This document shows, in pieces, positions 17,255 through 28,852 of a stretch of DNA of 64,000 bases. The DNA comes from Clostridiales bacterium (GTDB lineage: Bacteria > Bacillota > Clostridia > Peptostreptococcales > Anaerovoracaceae). The notes beneath the pieces are model-generated. The model saw only the letters and a program-made list of their open reading frames with translations, ran no database searches and had not been told where the DNA came from. Position 1 is the stretch's first letter; the number at the start of each line of letters is the position of its first letter. The translations under genes were made by a program, and so were the position numbers. The stretch covers positions 1 through 64,000 of the forward strand of contig SVCW01000004.1 of the NCBI GenBank assembly GCA_015058155.1, in the 5' to 3' direction.

Positions 17255-18163
17255 ATGACTCTCGGTAACAGAATAGCGGCACTCCGAATTGAATCAGGAC
17301 TATCCCAGGGGGATCTTGCCGAAAAGATGGGAGTATCAAGACAGTCGGTTTCAAAATGGGAAACGGATGCAAGCGTCCCGGATATCAATAATCTTATTTT
17401 CCTCAGCAACTTGTTTGATGTGACACTCGACGAACTTGTAAAAGTAAAATCTGTTCAGCAAGTGAAGGAATCACACACAGATAGTGTTCTTCCGGAACAC
17501 GATATTCCGGAACACGTGCCATCGCCAGCGAAAGACAGTATAAATCCGAAACCTCCGATAAGTATGACACAGAAGATTCTCGGTTTTATTTTTCTCGGTG
17601 TAGGTCTCTTCACTGTTGTACTCGGACTTTCGCTCGGATTCGGCCTTATAATTTTCGCACCGCTTCTTATAGTCTACGGTATCGTCTGCCTGACAGTAAG
17701 GAAACATGCCGGACTCATCTGCTGCTGGGCAACAGTACTTCCTTGTGTGTGCCTCATGCCGTACTTTACAAGCTGCAGTATCAATGCACTATTCAGCGCA
17801 CTTTACTGGATGGAGCTCGAAGCATACAGTGTCCAGCTTATCGTATCGGCGGTGTTCTGGGTGTTGATTCTTACACTCTCGTTTTTTACTGCAAAAGCAA
17901 CACCTGCAAGGAATCATCCTTTCATAGCAACAGGCTGGGTTGCACTCTTTCTTTTAAGAGGACATATAGGATACGGAATTCTTACACCGATTAACTTTTA
18001 CGGGCTTGGATTAAATAGCAGCCTTCACCATATCACATTTGACCCGCTTGTCCGTGCAAATGCCGTTGTGCAGTTTGTCTGCGGTATGACTGCAAACTTC
18101 CTGCTTGTCCTTCTTATTTATCTCACATATCGTGCAATCAGAGCACCAAAGGACAAGCACTAA
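17255..18163 (+). CDS. XRE-family regulator with C-terminal membrane domain
   Basis: 302 residues: an N-terminal Cro/C1-type helix-turn-helix (residues 3-60, GLSQGDLAEKMGVSRQSVSKW), a hydrophilic linker to about 105, then about six hydrophobic segments to the C-terminus. Membrane-bound XRE regulators of this kind are common in Bacillota; their signals are mostly unknown. The ATG at 17255 was chosen since it directly opens the HTH and has GAAAGGTGG about 9 bases upstream. It is a single-gene unit closed by a bidirectional terminator. Confidence 0.82.
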   Translation: MTLGNRIAALRIESGLSQGDLAEKMGVSRQSVSKWETDASVPDINNLIFLSNLFDVTLDELVKVKSVQQVKESHTDSVLPEHDIPEHVPSPAKDSINPKPPISMTQKILGFIFLGVGLFTVVLGLSLGFGLIIFAPLLIVYGIVCLTVRKHAGLICCWATVLPCVCLMPYFTSCSINALFSALYWMELEAYSVQLIVSAVFWVLILTLSFFTAKATPARNHPFIATGWVALFLLRGHIGYGILTPINFYGLGLNSSLHHITFDPLVRANAVVQFVCGMTANFLLVLLIYLTYRAIRAPKDKH

Positions 18164-18167
18164 TACG

Positions 18168-18210
18168 AAAAAACAAACCCGTATGGATCCGAAAAGTCCA
18201 TACGGGTTTT
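18168..18210. terminator. Bidirectional terminator between XRE gene and ATP synthase operon
   Basis: AAACCCGTATGGA and TCCATACGGGTTT form a 13-bp stem with U-rich tails on both strands, serving the converging XRE gene (+) and atp operon (-). Confidence 0.9.
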
Positions 18211-18232
18211 CATATCATACCTCAATTTTTTA

Positions 18233-20949
<2,717 letters not shown>

Positions 20950-21014
20950 ATCAATATTCCTCCCTTCCTTATAATCTCGCGCAAATCCGCGGAACCGTCA
21001 CTTGTTTTCAGTAA

Positions 21015-22538
21015 CTAGTAATCGATTTCTTCTGCCTTGAATTTCTTGAAACCAATAATGCCCTTCTTGAGAAGTTCTTCCATTTCCTTTGAAAGGTCAC
21101 CGGTTTCCTTGATTGAATGGCCTATTTCAGGATACTGTGAATCGATGAATGTGTAGAATTCACCTTCAAGTTTCTTGATTTTTTCTACAGGCACATTATC
21201 GAAATAACCTCTTGTAGCAGCATAGATTATCATTACCTGATGTGCTACATCAAGCGGATTGTACTGTCCCTGCTTTAACACTTCCATAAGAACAGCGCCG
21301 TGATCGAGTCTGGCCTTTGTATCCTTGTCAACGTCCGAACCGAACTGTGAGAAACTTGCGAGTTCTCTGTACTGTGCAAGTTCCATCTTGACCTGGCTTG
21401 CGACCTTCTTCATCGCTTTGATCTGAGCATTACCTCCAACTCGGCTTACAGAAATGCCGGCATTTACAGCCGGTCTCTGTCCCGAGAAGAAGAGTTCTGT
21501 TTCCAGATAAACCTGCCCGTCAGTAATTGAAATTACATTTGTCGGAATATATGCCGATACGTCACCCGCCTGTGTTTCAATAATCGGAAGCGCTGTGAGA
21601 GACCCTCCTCCGAGAGCATCCGAAAGTTTCGCTGCTCTTTCAAGAAGTCTTGAATGTAAATAGAATACGTCTCCCGGGAACGCTTCTCTTCCCGGCGGTC
21701 TTCTTAAAAGAAGTGACATAGCACGATAAGCAACTGCGTGCTTTGAAAGGTCATCATAAACTATAAGTACGTGCTTTCCCTGGTACATGAAATGTTCACC
21801 CATAGCACAACCTGCGTACGGAGCAATGTACTGAAGCGGAGCCGGATCACTTGCTGTCGCTGAAACGACGATAGTATAATCCATTGCACCCTTCTCTTCA
21901 AGCGTCTGTACGAGCTGCACTACTGTTGACTTCTTCTGTCCGATAGCAACATAGATGCATATTACATCATGACCCTTCTGATTTATGATTGTATCGATGG
22001 CGATTGCAGTCTTTCCAGTCTGTCTGTCGCCTACGATAAGTTCTCTCTGTCCTCTTCCAATAGGAATCATTGAGTCGATGGCCTTGATACCTGTCTGAAG
22101 CGGTTCCTTTACCGACTTTCTCTGAAGTACTCCCGGTGCTGCAGCTTCCACAGGTCTTCTGCCTTCTTCCTTGATACCGCCCTTACCATCGATTGGCTGT
22201 CCTAGCGGATTTACAACTCTTCCGATAAGTCCCGCACCAACAGGCACTTCAATAACACGACCTGTAGGTTTTACAATGTCGCCTTCTCTGATGCCCTGGT
22301 CAGGACCCATGATTACTGCTCCTACATTATCCTCTTCAAGGTTAAGTGCCATGCCGTAAACCTCACCCGGAAATTCAAGGAGCTCTCCTGCCATACAATT
22401 CTCGAGGCCGTAAACTCTGGCAACACCGTCACCGACCTGGATTACAGTACCGAAATCTGATATTTCGAGTTGATTCTTGTAACCTTTGATTCGTTCTTTT
22501 ATAACTTCACTGATTTCATCAGGTCTTAAGTTCATCAT
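21015..22538 (-). CDS. atpA: F1 ATP synthase alpha subunit
   Basis: 507-residue non-catalytic nucleotide-binding subunit, with P-loop GDRQTGKTA, the [21 protein letters not shown] segment and the arginine-finger region SVSRVGG. AGAGGAGG is followed by two consecutive ATG codons; either could start translation. 65 bp separate it from atpG with no terminator. Confidence 0.97.
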   Translation of the reverse strand: MMNLRPDEISEVIKERIKGYKNQLEISDFGTVIQVGDGVARVYGLENCMAGELLEFPGEVYGMALNLEEDNVGAVIMGPDQGIREGDIVKPTGRVIEVPVGAGLIGRVVNPLGQPIDGKGGIKEEGRRPVEAAAPGVLQRKSVKEPLQTGIKAIDSMIPIGRGQRELIVGDRQTGKTAIAIDTIINQKGHDVICIYVAIGQKKSTVVQLVQTLEEKGAMDYTIVVSATASDPAPLQYIAPYAGCAMGEHFMYQGKHVLIVYDDLSKHAVAYRAMSLLLRRPPGREAFPGDVFYLHSRLLERAAKLSDALGGGSLTALPIIETQAGDVSAYIPTNVISITDGQVYLETELFFSGQRPAVNAGISVSRVGGNAQIKAMKKVASQVKMELAQYRELASFSQFGSDVDKDTKARLDHGAVLMEVLKQGQYNPLDVAHQVMIIYAATRGYFDNVPVEKIKKLEGEFYTFIDSQYPEIGHSIKETGDLSKEMEELLKKGIIGFKKFKAEEIDY

Positions 22539-22550
22539 TTAGCCTCCTCT

Positions 22551-23087
22551 CTATTTAATGATAGCGTCTGCAAGTGCAGACACTCTTGTTTTTACAGATG
22601 CGTCAATCATCTTTCCATTTATTAATATCTTGATTCCGCCAAGAAGGCTTTCATCAATCTCATTTGTGAGTCTGACTTTTTCACGAAGGAGTCTTCCTGT
22701 TTCTTCTTCAAACTTCTCAAGTCTGTCCTGTGTCAGCGGAATACTTGAGTAAATAACTCCTGCAGAAAATCCTTCTTCTTCATTTCGAATAGCATCAAAC
22801 TCCCTTGCAATCCTCTCAAACTGGGAAAGTCGTCCCTTTTCAATAAGAATGCAAATAAAATTCAGGAACTCTTCGGAAACCATACCGGAAAAAATATCAC
22901 GCAAAGCATCAATCTTTTCACTCTGCGGAATTGACGGCATGCTCAAAAAACGCACAAGTTCAGTTTCGTTCCCAAGCACTTGTTCCATATCCTTAAGGTC
23001 TTCTGCAATTACCTCAAGCTTATCGAGATCTTTTGCAGCCCCGAAAAGCGCCCTTGCATAAGTTCTAGCAACCGTTAATTCTGCCAT
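22551..23087 (-). CDS. atpH: F1 ATP synthase delta subunit
   Basis: 178-residue peripheral-stalk subunit (OSCP-type) that joins b subunits to the top of F1. The N-terminal RTYARALFGAAKD and the C-terminal LLGGIKILINGKMIDASVKTR segments are characteristic. It overlaps the end of atpF by 13 bases. Confidence 0.95.
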   Translation of the reverse strand: MAELTVARTYARALFGAAKDLDKLEVIAEDLKDMEQVLGNETELVRFLSMPSIPQSEKIDALRDIFSGMVSEEFLNFICILIEKGRLSQFERIAREFDAIRNEEEGFSAGVIYSSIPLTQDRLEKFEEETGRLLREKVRLTNEIDESLLGGIKILINGKMIDASVKTRVSALADAIIK

Positions 23088-23581
23088 CCGGATGCACCTG
23101 CCTCTTCTAGGATATTGTCAATAATCTGAGTCTGAGCCTCTCCGTCGAGTTCTTTTTCTATGATTTTTTCTGCTGCCATTATTGCAATCATCGCAATCTG
23201 GTCTTTCGCTTCTTCCATGGCAAGACTTCTGTCACGCTCGATTTCAGCGCGCGCCTGAATAATCATTTCGCTTGCACGGTTTTCGGCTTCCGAAATAATT
23301 GCACCTGCCTGTCTGTCAGCTTTCACCTTTGCATCCTTGATGATTTCACGAGCTTCAGCCTCTACATTTGCAATACGTGCATTATAATTATTCATCTTTT
23401 CATCAGCACGTCTGTTTACCGCTTCCGCATTGTCAAATGCGTCCTGTATGCTCTGCTTACGCTTATCAAGCATATTGAGAAACGGTCTGTAAAGGAACTT
23501 TGTAAGTACTGTCATCAGGATAAGGAAGTTCGCAATGGCAAACAGCAATTCTTTTAAGTCAATGCCTAATGCTTCAATCAT
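23075..23581 (-). CDS. atpF: F0 ATP synthase b subunit
   Basis: 168-residue peripheral-stalk subunit: one N-terminal membrane helix (LLFAIANFLILMTVLTKFLY, about residues 10-30) followed by a long charged coiled coil (RKQSIQDAFDNAEAVNRRA to the C-terminus). It overlaps atpH. Confidence 0.95.
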   Translation of the reverse strand: MIEALGIDLKELLFAIANFLILMTVLTKFLYRPFLNMLDKRKQSIQDAFDNAEAVNRRADEKMNNYNARIANVEAEAREIIKDAKVKADRQAGAIISEAENRASEMIIQARAEIERDRSLAMEEAKDQIAMIAIMAAEKIIEKELDGEAQTQIIDNILEEAGASGWQN

Positions 23582-23638
23582 AAACTATCCTCCCTGCCTC
23601 CGGATAATCCGGAAACTGCGTATGTTCCAATTCTCTTC

Positions 23639-23860
23639 TTAAATCTTGTTGATAAGAAGGATGGCTACGAGGAGTCCGTAGATAGTGAGGGCTTCCATGA
23701 ATGCGAGCGCAAGAATCATTGCAGTTCTGATTTCTCCTGCTACTTCCGGCTGCTTTGCCATACCGTCAAGAGCCTTTCCTGCTGTAATTCCCTGTGCGAT
23801 TGCCGGTGCAATTGTTGCAAGTCCGATAGCGATTGCAGCTGCTATAGCGATCATGTTCAT
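23639..23860 (-). CDS. atpE: F0 ATP synthase c subunit
   Basis: 73-residue hairpin of two membrane helices forming the rotor ring. The polar loop AKQPE and the ion-binding Glu in FMEALTIYG are visible. The ligand shell has Gln in the first helix (PAIAQG) and Glu/Tyr in the second, but the Ser/Thr next to Glu found in Na+-coupled rings is Ala. The MEALTIYG pattern matches H+-coupled rings of cyanobacteria and chloroplasts. The start was chosen at 23860 because AAAGGAGA lies 7 bases upstream. Confidence 0.95.
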   Translation of the reverse strand: MNMIAIAAAIAIGLATIAPAIAQGITAGKALDGMAKQPEVAGEIRTAMILALAFMEALTIYGLLVAILLINKI

Positions 23861-23926
23861 ATGTATATCTCCTTTCCAATCTGCGTTTAAGCCGCAGTTA
23901 CTGACAAAATAAATAAAATTCAAGGA

Positions 23927-24628
23927 CTAGTGGTGACTATCCTTTCTTAAATGTTCTCCCGCTTCAACAGCTTCACCAATGTATATTGCTGTAAGAAGTG
24001 AGAATACGAGAGCCTGTACCGCACCCATAAGGATTGAAAGAACCTGCATAGGTATAGGAAGTAGTAACGGTACCATATCAAAGAATGAACTGATTACGGC
24101 TTCTTCACCGTAAACATTTCCGTAAAGTCGTAGCGTAAGTGAAAGCGGCCTTACGAACTGCTCCGCAAACATTATCGGAAAAATAAAGGCTACCGGCTGG
24201 AACAGGTGCTTGAAGAACCTGATACCATGGGCTTCTCTGATACCGATGATCTGAGTTGCGAAGAATACTACTACAGCAATTCCCATCGGAAAGTTGATGG
24301 AGCTTGTAGGTGGTTTAAGTCCCGGAAAATGTCCTGCCATAGGAAGAAGTCCTGAATAGTTGCAACATAATATGTAAATGAAGATTGTTGCAACAAGAGG
24401 GAAGTATTTCCTGCAGGCATATTCGCCCATAATTCCTTCAAAAAAGTTATATAATTTTTCAACTGCGATTTCGAGCGCCGTCTGCAGCTTTCCTCCTGAT
24501 GATTTTACATCACCATTCTTTTTCAAAGCTCGTCCTCCCGCAATTGCGACTGCCGACAGAACAATCGTTATTACGCTGCTCGTAATCATGGCATCAGTCA
24601 TGCCGATCGAGTAAAGAAACTTTATCAT
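23927..24628 (-). CDS. atpB: F0 ATP synthase a subunit
   Basis: 233-residue stator channel protein with five to six membrane helices. The segment with the essential arginine is FVRPLSLTLRLYGNVYGEEA, and the last helices (LLTAIYIGEAVEAGEH) close the ion path. Placed between atpI and atpE. Confidence 0.95.
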   Translation of the reverse strand: MIKFLYSIGMTDAMITSSVITIVLSAVAIAGGRALKKNGDVKSSGGKLQTALEIAVEKLYNFFEGIMGEYACRKYFPLVATIFIYILCCNYSGLLPMAGHFPGLKPPTSSINFPMGIAVVVFFATQIIGIREAHGIRFFKHLFQPVAFIFPIMFAEQFVRPLSLTLRLYGNVYGEEAVISSFFDMVPLLLPIPMQVLSILMGAVQALVFSLLTAIYIGEAVEAGEHLRKDSHH

Positions 24629-24632
24629 ATGA

Positions 24633-24929
24633 TTACCTCGACATTATCTTGTGGATTGAAAATGATCTTCCGAATATGCTTAAACCTACTGCAGCAGAGA
24701 TAATTGTTGCTGCAAAATCAAACGGTATCATCTCTCTTATAAAGTATATGAGGAGAAGTGCTCCGATATTAATAAAGAAACTCGCCATTACACCTGCTAT
24801 TAGAAAAGTGCTGGCGAAATTGTTCGCTTCCTTCTGCGAGATCAGTTTCTTCCATATAAAAATGTATTTCAATGTGCCGACTACCGCTCCATAGAGGAAG
24901 CCGGCAGCTATTCCATAAACGTAAGTCAA
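24633..24929 (-). CDS. atpI: ATP synthase subunit I (AtpI-like)
   Basis: 98-residue membrane protein with three to four hydrophobic segments, in the first position of the operon, where AtpI/ATP synthase protein I is usual. AtpI proteins help assemble the c-ring or import Mg2+. The start is TTG, with AAAGGAAAG upstream; no ATG fits the conserved N-terminal helix. Assignment rests on size, topology and position. Confidence 0.75.
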   Translation of the reverse strand: MTYVYGIAAGFLYGAVVGTLKYIFIWKKLISQKEANNFASTFLIAGVMASFFINIGALLLIYFIREMIPFDFAATIISAAVGLSIFGRSFSIHKIMSR

Positions 24930-25104
24930 TGATACTTTCCTTTCATCTTTCCGTATATGCTTTTTGATTTACTTTGTATACCCAGTTTTTTAAGCCAATA
25001 CCATAAAAAAGTAATTCTTTACAGAATCCAAACTTATAGTTGCTTAAATATGTGTTTTACAACAATTTCTGTTTTATTTTTTGTTTATTATAACAACTAA
25101 TTCA

Positions 25105-25133
25105 ATTATACATCTATATTATACCCATGTAAA
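25105..25133 (-). promoter_or_regulatory. Promoter of the ATP synthase operon
   Basis: Minus-strand TTTACA (25128-25133) and TATAAT (25105-25110) with 17-bp spacing. Two further TATAAT-like hexamers (25087-25092 and 25118-25123) lie close by. The leader to the TTG start is about 170 bases and AT-rich. Confidence 0.75.
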
Positions 25134-25152
25134 CCATTGTTTATTAGTTAAC

Positions 25153-25180
25153 AAAAAAGAGCACTAGATTGTGCTCTTTT
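25153..25180 (-). terminator. Terminator of the glucosidase gene
   Basis: AAGAGCAC and GTGCTCTT pair around the TAG stop codon, followed by a T-run on the minus strand; the stem begins within the last sense codons. Confidence 0.85.
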
Positions 25181-26600
25181 CAATCTTATCCTTATACCAG
25201 TAATAGCTGGCTTTCGGAATTCTTCTGTTGTTATCGTCGTAATCGATTCTTACGAGGCCGTAGCGCTTGTCATAGCCATTTATCCAGCTGTAGAGGTCCA
25301 TTGTTGACCAAACGAGGTATCCTCTGCAGTCACATCCGTCTTCGATTGCCTTGATCATCCAGTCTACATAGCCGTTCAGATGCTCGATCCTGTATTGGTC
25401 GTCAACGTAACCGTTTTCGTCCGGATAGTCGTATGCTCCGAGTCCGTTTTCCGTAATGATGAAGTATGTATCCGGATACTGTTTTGTAAGGTCGTGAAGC
25501 AGATTGTGGATTGATTTAGGGTAAAGTTCCATCCCCCATGGTGTTTTGATTGTATCAGGATCATCGTCTTCATCAAACCATGGACTTGGAGACTGTCCTG
25601 CTGCTCTTCCGTCTCCGGCTGTAAGCTCTGCCGGAACCTCGCCGTCTGTTGTCTTTGCGGCTACCGCTGATGCTGACGGTTTTGCAAGGATTCTGTTATA
25701 TGCATTAACACCTAGGAAGTCTACTGTTCCTTCTGCAAATACCGGCTTGTCTTCTTCGAGCATGTATGAGAGGTCGTAGCCTTCGCTAAGAAGCTTATCT
25801 ATGAAATCCTGAGGATAGAAGCCCTTGATGCATACGTCGTTTACGCAACGATTGTAGTAGATATCAGCGAGTCTTGCGGCTTCTCTGTATTCTTCGTTGT
25901 CCACAAGGATGCCTATATCATAACTGTCTGAAACAAGGCCTATGTCTCCTTTGAGGCCAAGGCTTCTGAACACTTTTACTGCTCTTGCACTTGCGAGCAT
26001 GATGTGATACATCGCCCTCCATCTGCGTTCATCGTCACGCATTTTAGGAGGATACTTCGCTATATTGTAACAAGCCATTGTTTCATAGCTCGGTTCGTTT
26101 ACTGTCATCCAGTACTTTATCTGATCGCCAAATGCCTCGAATACTACTTTTGCGTACTCTTCAAAAGCGTCTACCATTTCTCTGCATTCCCATCCGCCTT
26201 TTTCCACAAAACATTCAGGGAAATCGTAATGGTAGAGTGTTACGAGAGGCTCTACGCCATATTTTCTGCATGTGTCGATCACTCGCTGGTAATACGCGAT
26301 CCCTTCTTCGTTAACTCTTCCACGTCCGTCAGGAAGGATTCTTGTCCAGGCAATTGAAAATCTGTAGGCATTCTGGTTTCCTTCTGCCATAAGCCTTATA
26401 TCTTCTTCGTATCTGTGATAATGGTCACTTGCGATATCGCCTGTTACAGGCGGATCAAACTTGTCATTTTCAGGGCTGTGGCAAAACACATCCCAGTTTG
26501 AAAGACCTTTTCCATCTTCGTTCCATGCTCCTTCACACTGATAAGCGGCCGTTGCACTTCCCCAGAGGAATTTACCCTTTTCCTTTTTTTGTTTTTCCAT
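25164..26600 (-). CDS. Glycoside hydrolase family 1 beta-glucosidase
   Basis: 478-residue cytoplasmic enzyme hydrolysing beta-glucosides or their 6-phosphates. The family signature lies at the start (WGSATAAYQCEGAWNEDGKG), the acid/base Glu in TVNEPSYET and the nucleophile Glu in FIITENGLGAYD. It follows the ROK kinase gene in the same operon, with 25 bp between them; the pair could release and phosphorylate glucose, or phosphorylate and cleave a disaccharide. Whether the enzyme is phospho-specific cannot be decided by eye. Confidence 0.92.
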   Translation of the reverse strand: MEKQKKEKGKFLWGSATAAYQCEGAWNEDGKGLSNWDVFCHSPENDKFDPPVTGDIASDHYHRYEEDIRLMAEGNQNAYRFSIAWTRILPDGRGRVNEEGIAYYQRVIDTCRKYGVEPLVTLYHYDFPECFVEKGGWECREMVDAFEEYAKVVFEAFGDQIKYWMTVNEPSYETMACYNIAKYPPKMRDDERRWRAMYHIMLASARAVKVFRSLGLKGDIGLVSDSYDIGILVDNEEYREAARLADIYYNRCVNDVCIKGFYPQDFIDKLLSEGYDLSYMLEEDKPVFAEGTVDFLGVNAYNRILAKPSASAVAAKTTDGEVPAELTAGDGRAAGQSPSPWFDEDDDPDTIKTPWGMELYPKSIHNLLHDLTKQYPDTYFIITENGLGAYDYPDENGYVDDQYRIEHLNGYVDWMIKAIEDGCDCRGYLVWSTMDLYSWINGYDKRYGLVRIDYDDNNRRIPKASYYWYKDKIEKSTI

Positions 26601-26625
26601 TACGCTACTCCGTTCGAATTACTCT

Positions 26626-27603
26626 CTATGCTTCAGGATGCTTTTCGAGGTAGTACATAAGTGCTCCTACCTGGTTTGCACCGTTTCTGTATTTGCATGC
26701 AACGATTTCAGGATCGTCAAGATCCGCTGTGATGTCAGGCTGAGTTTTTGCAACTGCGCTGTAGCAGTTTCTGATATGGTCGATAAGTTCAGGACGCGCG
26801 CTGATGCCGCCTCCGATTGCAAATCTCTCAACGTCAAGAGTAAGCTGTAGCGAGAACATTCCTACTGCAACTTCCCATCCGAATTCTTCAAAAGTAGCCT
26901 TTGCGATTTCGTCGCCTTCGTCATATTTTTCGAAGAATAGTCTGCCGTTGTATTTTTCGCGGTCAAAAGGTACCCCCATGTTCTTGCACCAGAGTCTCAT
27001 AAGACCGTTTGTTGATGCTCTGTATTCATAAGTTGCAGAGAAACACTTGTCTTCATAAGCTCCCCATGCCGGGTCGTCACTTGCTACAGGGTTCTTTGCC
27101 GCTTCAACAATCTGAGCATAGTCATTTGGAAGGAACGAAATTTCTCCCGCTGAGCCTCTGTATCCTGCCCAGAGCTTACCGTTGATAACGATTCCGCCTG
27201 CGATTCCTGTACCGAGCCCTACGATTACTCCGCTCTCTACGCCTTTGAGTGCGCCCATTTTGAGTTCTGCAGTCGCTGCACACTTTCCGTCATTCGCAAT
27301 CACTACAGGAACGCCGTAGATTTCCTCATATATTGCTCCGAGCGGCACATCATATCCTACATCGTAAGGGCTTGTTGTGTGCGCAATTCCCTTATCTACA
27401 TCGATAATACCCGGAAGTGAGATTGCAACACCTTTGTACTGGCCTTCGTATTCCTTAGCTATTTCACGATTGAGGTCCTTGAGTTTTTCAAGAGATCCTC
27501 TCGGAACGGGCTTTTCGTCCTCACTATAAACATTTGCGTCCTTATCCATAATCGCGATTTTTACCGCTGTTCCACCATAATCAAGTACGAGATACTTATT
27601 CAT
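26626..27603 (-). CDS. ROK-family sugar kinase
   Basis: 325-residue kinase. The ATP-binding motif DYGGTAVKIAIMD opens the protein, the catalytic Asp is in VIANDGKCAA, and the second nucleotide motif is VGLGTGIAGG. The family zinc motif CxCGxxGCxE after the GEISFLPND segment is missing. The start at 27603 is set by AAGGAAGGAAGG. It is in one operon with the GH1 enzyme, which fits glucokinase or beta-glucoside kinase; the exact sugar is unknown. Confidence 0.87.
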   Translation of the reverse strand: MNKYLVLDYGGTAVKIAIMDKDANVYSEDEKPVPRGSLEKLKDLNREIAKEYEGQYKGVAISLPGIIDVDKGIAHTTSPYDVGYDVPLGAIYEEIYGVPVVIANDGKCAATAELKMGALKGVESGVIVGLGTGIAGGIVINGKLWAGYRGSAGEISFLPNDYAQIVEAAKNPVASDDPAWGAYEDKCFSATYEYRASTNGLMRLWCKNMGVPFDREKYNGRLFFEKYDEGDEIAKATFEEFGWEVAVGMFSLQLTLDVERFAIGGGISARPELIDHIRNCYSAVAKTQPDITADLDDPEIVACKYRNGANQVGALMYYLEKHPEA

Positions 27604-27697
27604 ATTGCCTTCCTTCCTTTGCCCGCGGGCATAGTTTGTTTTTATCAACGTTTATACGTTAATTATAATTGGCAGTGGTTATCCATGTCAATTCTTC

Positions 27698-27732
27698 TGT
27701 GCCTATTTTGCTTTCTATGATTTCCGGGCACT
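27698..27732. repeat. Degenerate palindrome, ninth unit of the hairpin family
   Basis: TGTGCC and GGGCAC ends enclose an AT-rich core with TATGATTT in the same position as in the array units on the other side of the nuclease gene; it is 35 instead of 37 bp. It lies just beyond the 43-bp tandem repeats at the 3' end of that gene. Confidence 0.65.
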
Positions 27733-27847
27733 ACTTGTCTGTTCGCATTTCATTTGTTATGGATTCCAGGGCGCTAATTTTCTGTTCGCATTTCATTTTC
27801 TATGGATTCCAGGGCGCTAATTTTCTGTTCGTATTACATTCTCTATG
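27719..27847. repeat. Three tandem copies of a 43-bp unit
   Basis: The period is exactly 43 bp (GGGC at 27726, 27769, 27812). The copy nearest the nuclease encodes that gene's last codons and stop (minus strand IENVIRTEN-stop); the next copy repeats them as IENEMRTEN-stop outside the gene, and the third is more diverged and runs into the degenerate palindrome. The unit length is not a multiple of three. Confidence 0.85.
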
Positions 27848-28755
27848 AACTTCAGAATATTATTTATCGCTTTTCCGTCCAGTTCGTTTTCGCCGTCTTC
27901 ATATGTAGCAAAGAATTTCTGGTTCGGATAGTAGCCGGCATCGAGATATTTCATCATCTTTCCTCTTGCATTATCTTCATACTCTCTTATGCCCATAAGC
28001 CCAAAATGTTCCCATATCAACGTACTGCCATCCGGCATCAGGATAGTGAAATCAGGATAAAAAGCTATTCCGCCCACCCATGTTTTGAGTTCATATTTAA
28101 AAGGAATTCCCGCTTGTGTCAAAGCAAATGCAATTAAGAGTTCGGATTTTGATCTTACATAGAATCCTAGCCCCGTATCGATACGGCGGGTACTATTCGA
28201 TATTTCCTTTCCTTGATGCCCTCCTTCTTCAAACCATCTGACTACCATGTCCATATCGTATCCGGCTCGCACAAAAATTTCTTCTATATTTCCACTTTCA
28301 CAGCGTCTCACGTTTATGACAGTTCCAGACATCGCTCTCCTTTTATAGTCATCATTGGGAAGTCCCGATACGAGATTTATAAGTGTTTTGACTTTGTCTG
28401 GCATTCGGTACTTCGCACACGTATTTTCAATAATTGAGTCTGCAGTAATTTCATTGTACTTCTGTGCCTTCTTCAATATTCTTTTGTTCTTTGTTGCCCA
28501 TTCATTTAACGTTGTTAGCACCTGTTTATACACTAAATCATCAATGAGTTTCTGTGTTTTGTCTTCTTTGCTTCCGAGCGAAACATATTTCCACTTATCA
28601 TTTTCCTTATAAACATGATATGGTATGTACTTGTTTCCGCGTTTTTTAAATGAAACAATTCCTTTCTGGAATTTTCCGCTGTCCTTTGCGTATATTTCCT
28701 CAATCTTATTGCAAAGTTCTTCGATACTCTTGAGTTTTTCTCTATTCCCTTTCAT
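27817..28755 (-). CDS. PD-(D/E)XK-like nuclease associated with palindromic repeats
   Basis: 312-residue protein without a recognised name. The N-terminal 130 residues are charged and helical (KFQKGIVSFKKRGNKYIPYH, then KLIDDLVYKQVLTTLNEWA), possibly DNA- or RNA-binding. The C-terminal part resembles a Vsr/DUF559-type restriction-endonuclease fold: RSKSELLIAFALTQAGI (helix with Glu), FYPDFTI (Asp), LIWEHFG (Glu) and a Lys in ARGKMMKYLDAGY. The catalytic residues are inferred by pattern. The ATG at 28755 has GGAGGA 6 bases upstream. It is flanked by palindromic repeats on both sides and lies between unrelated housekeeping genes. Confidence 0.6.
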   Translation of the reverse strand: MKGNREKLKSIEELCNKIEEIYAKDSGKFQKGIVSFKKRGNKYIPYHVYKENDKWKYVSLGSKEDKTQKLIDDLVYKQVLTTLNEWATKNKRILKKAQKYNEITADSIIENTCAKYRMPDKVKTLINLVSGLPNDDYKRRAMSGTVINVRRCESGNIEEIFVRAGYDMDMVVRWFEEGGHQGKEISNSTRRIDTGLGFYVRSKSELLIAFALTQAGIPFKYELKTWVGGIAFYPDFTILMPDGSTLIWEHFGLMGIREYEDNARGKMMKYLDAGYYPNQKFFATYEDGENELDGKAINNILKFIENVIRTEN

Positions 28756-28852
28756 TTCTCGTCCTCCTTTTCCATATTTTACCATATAGAAAGTTTTTAT
28801 TGAAGACCTTTTCGAGCTTCATACCATGCTTTCTTGCCACCAACCGCGAAAG

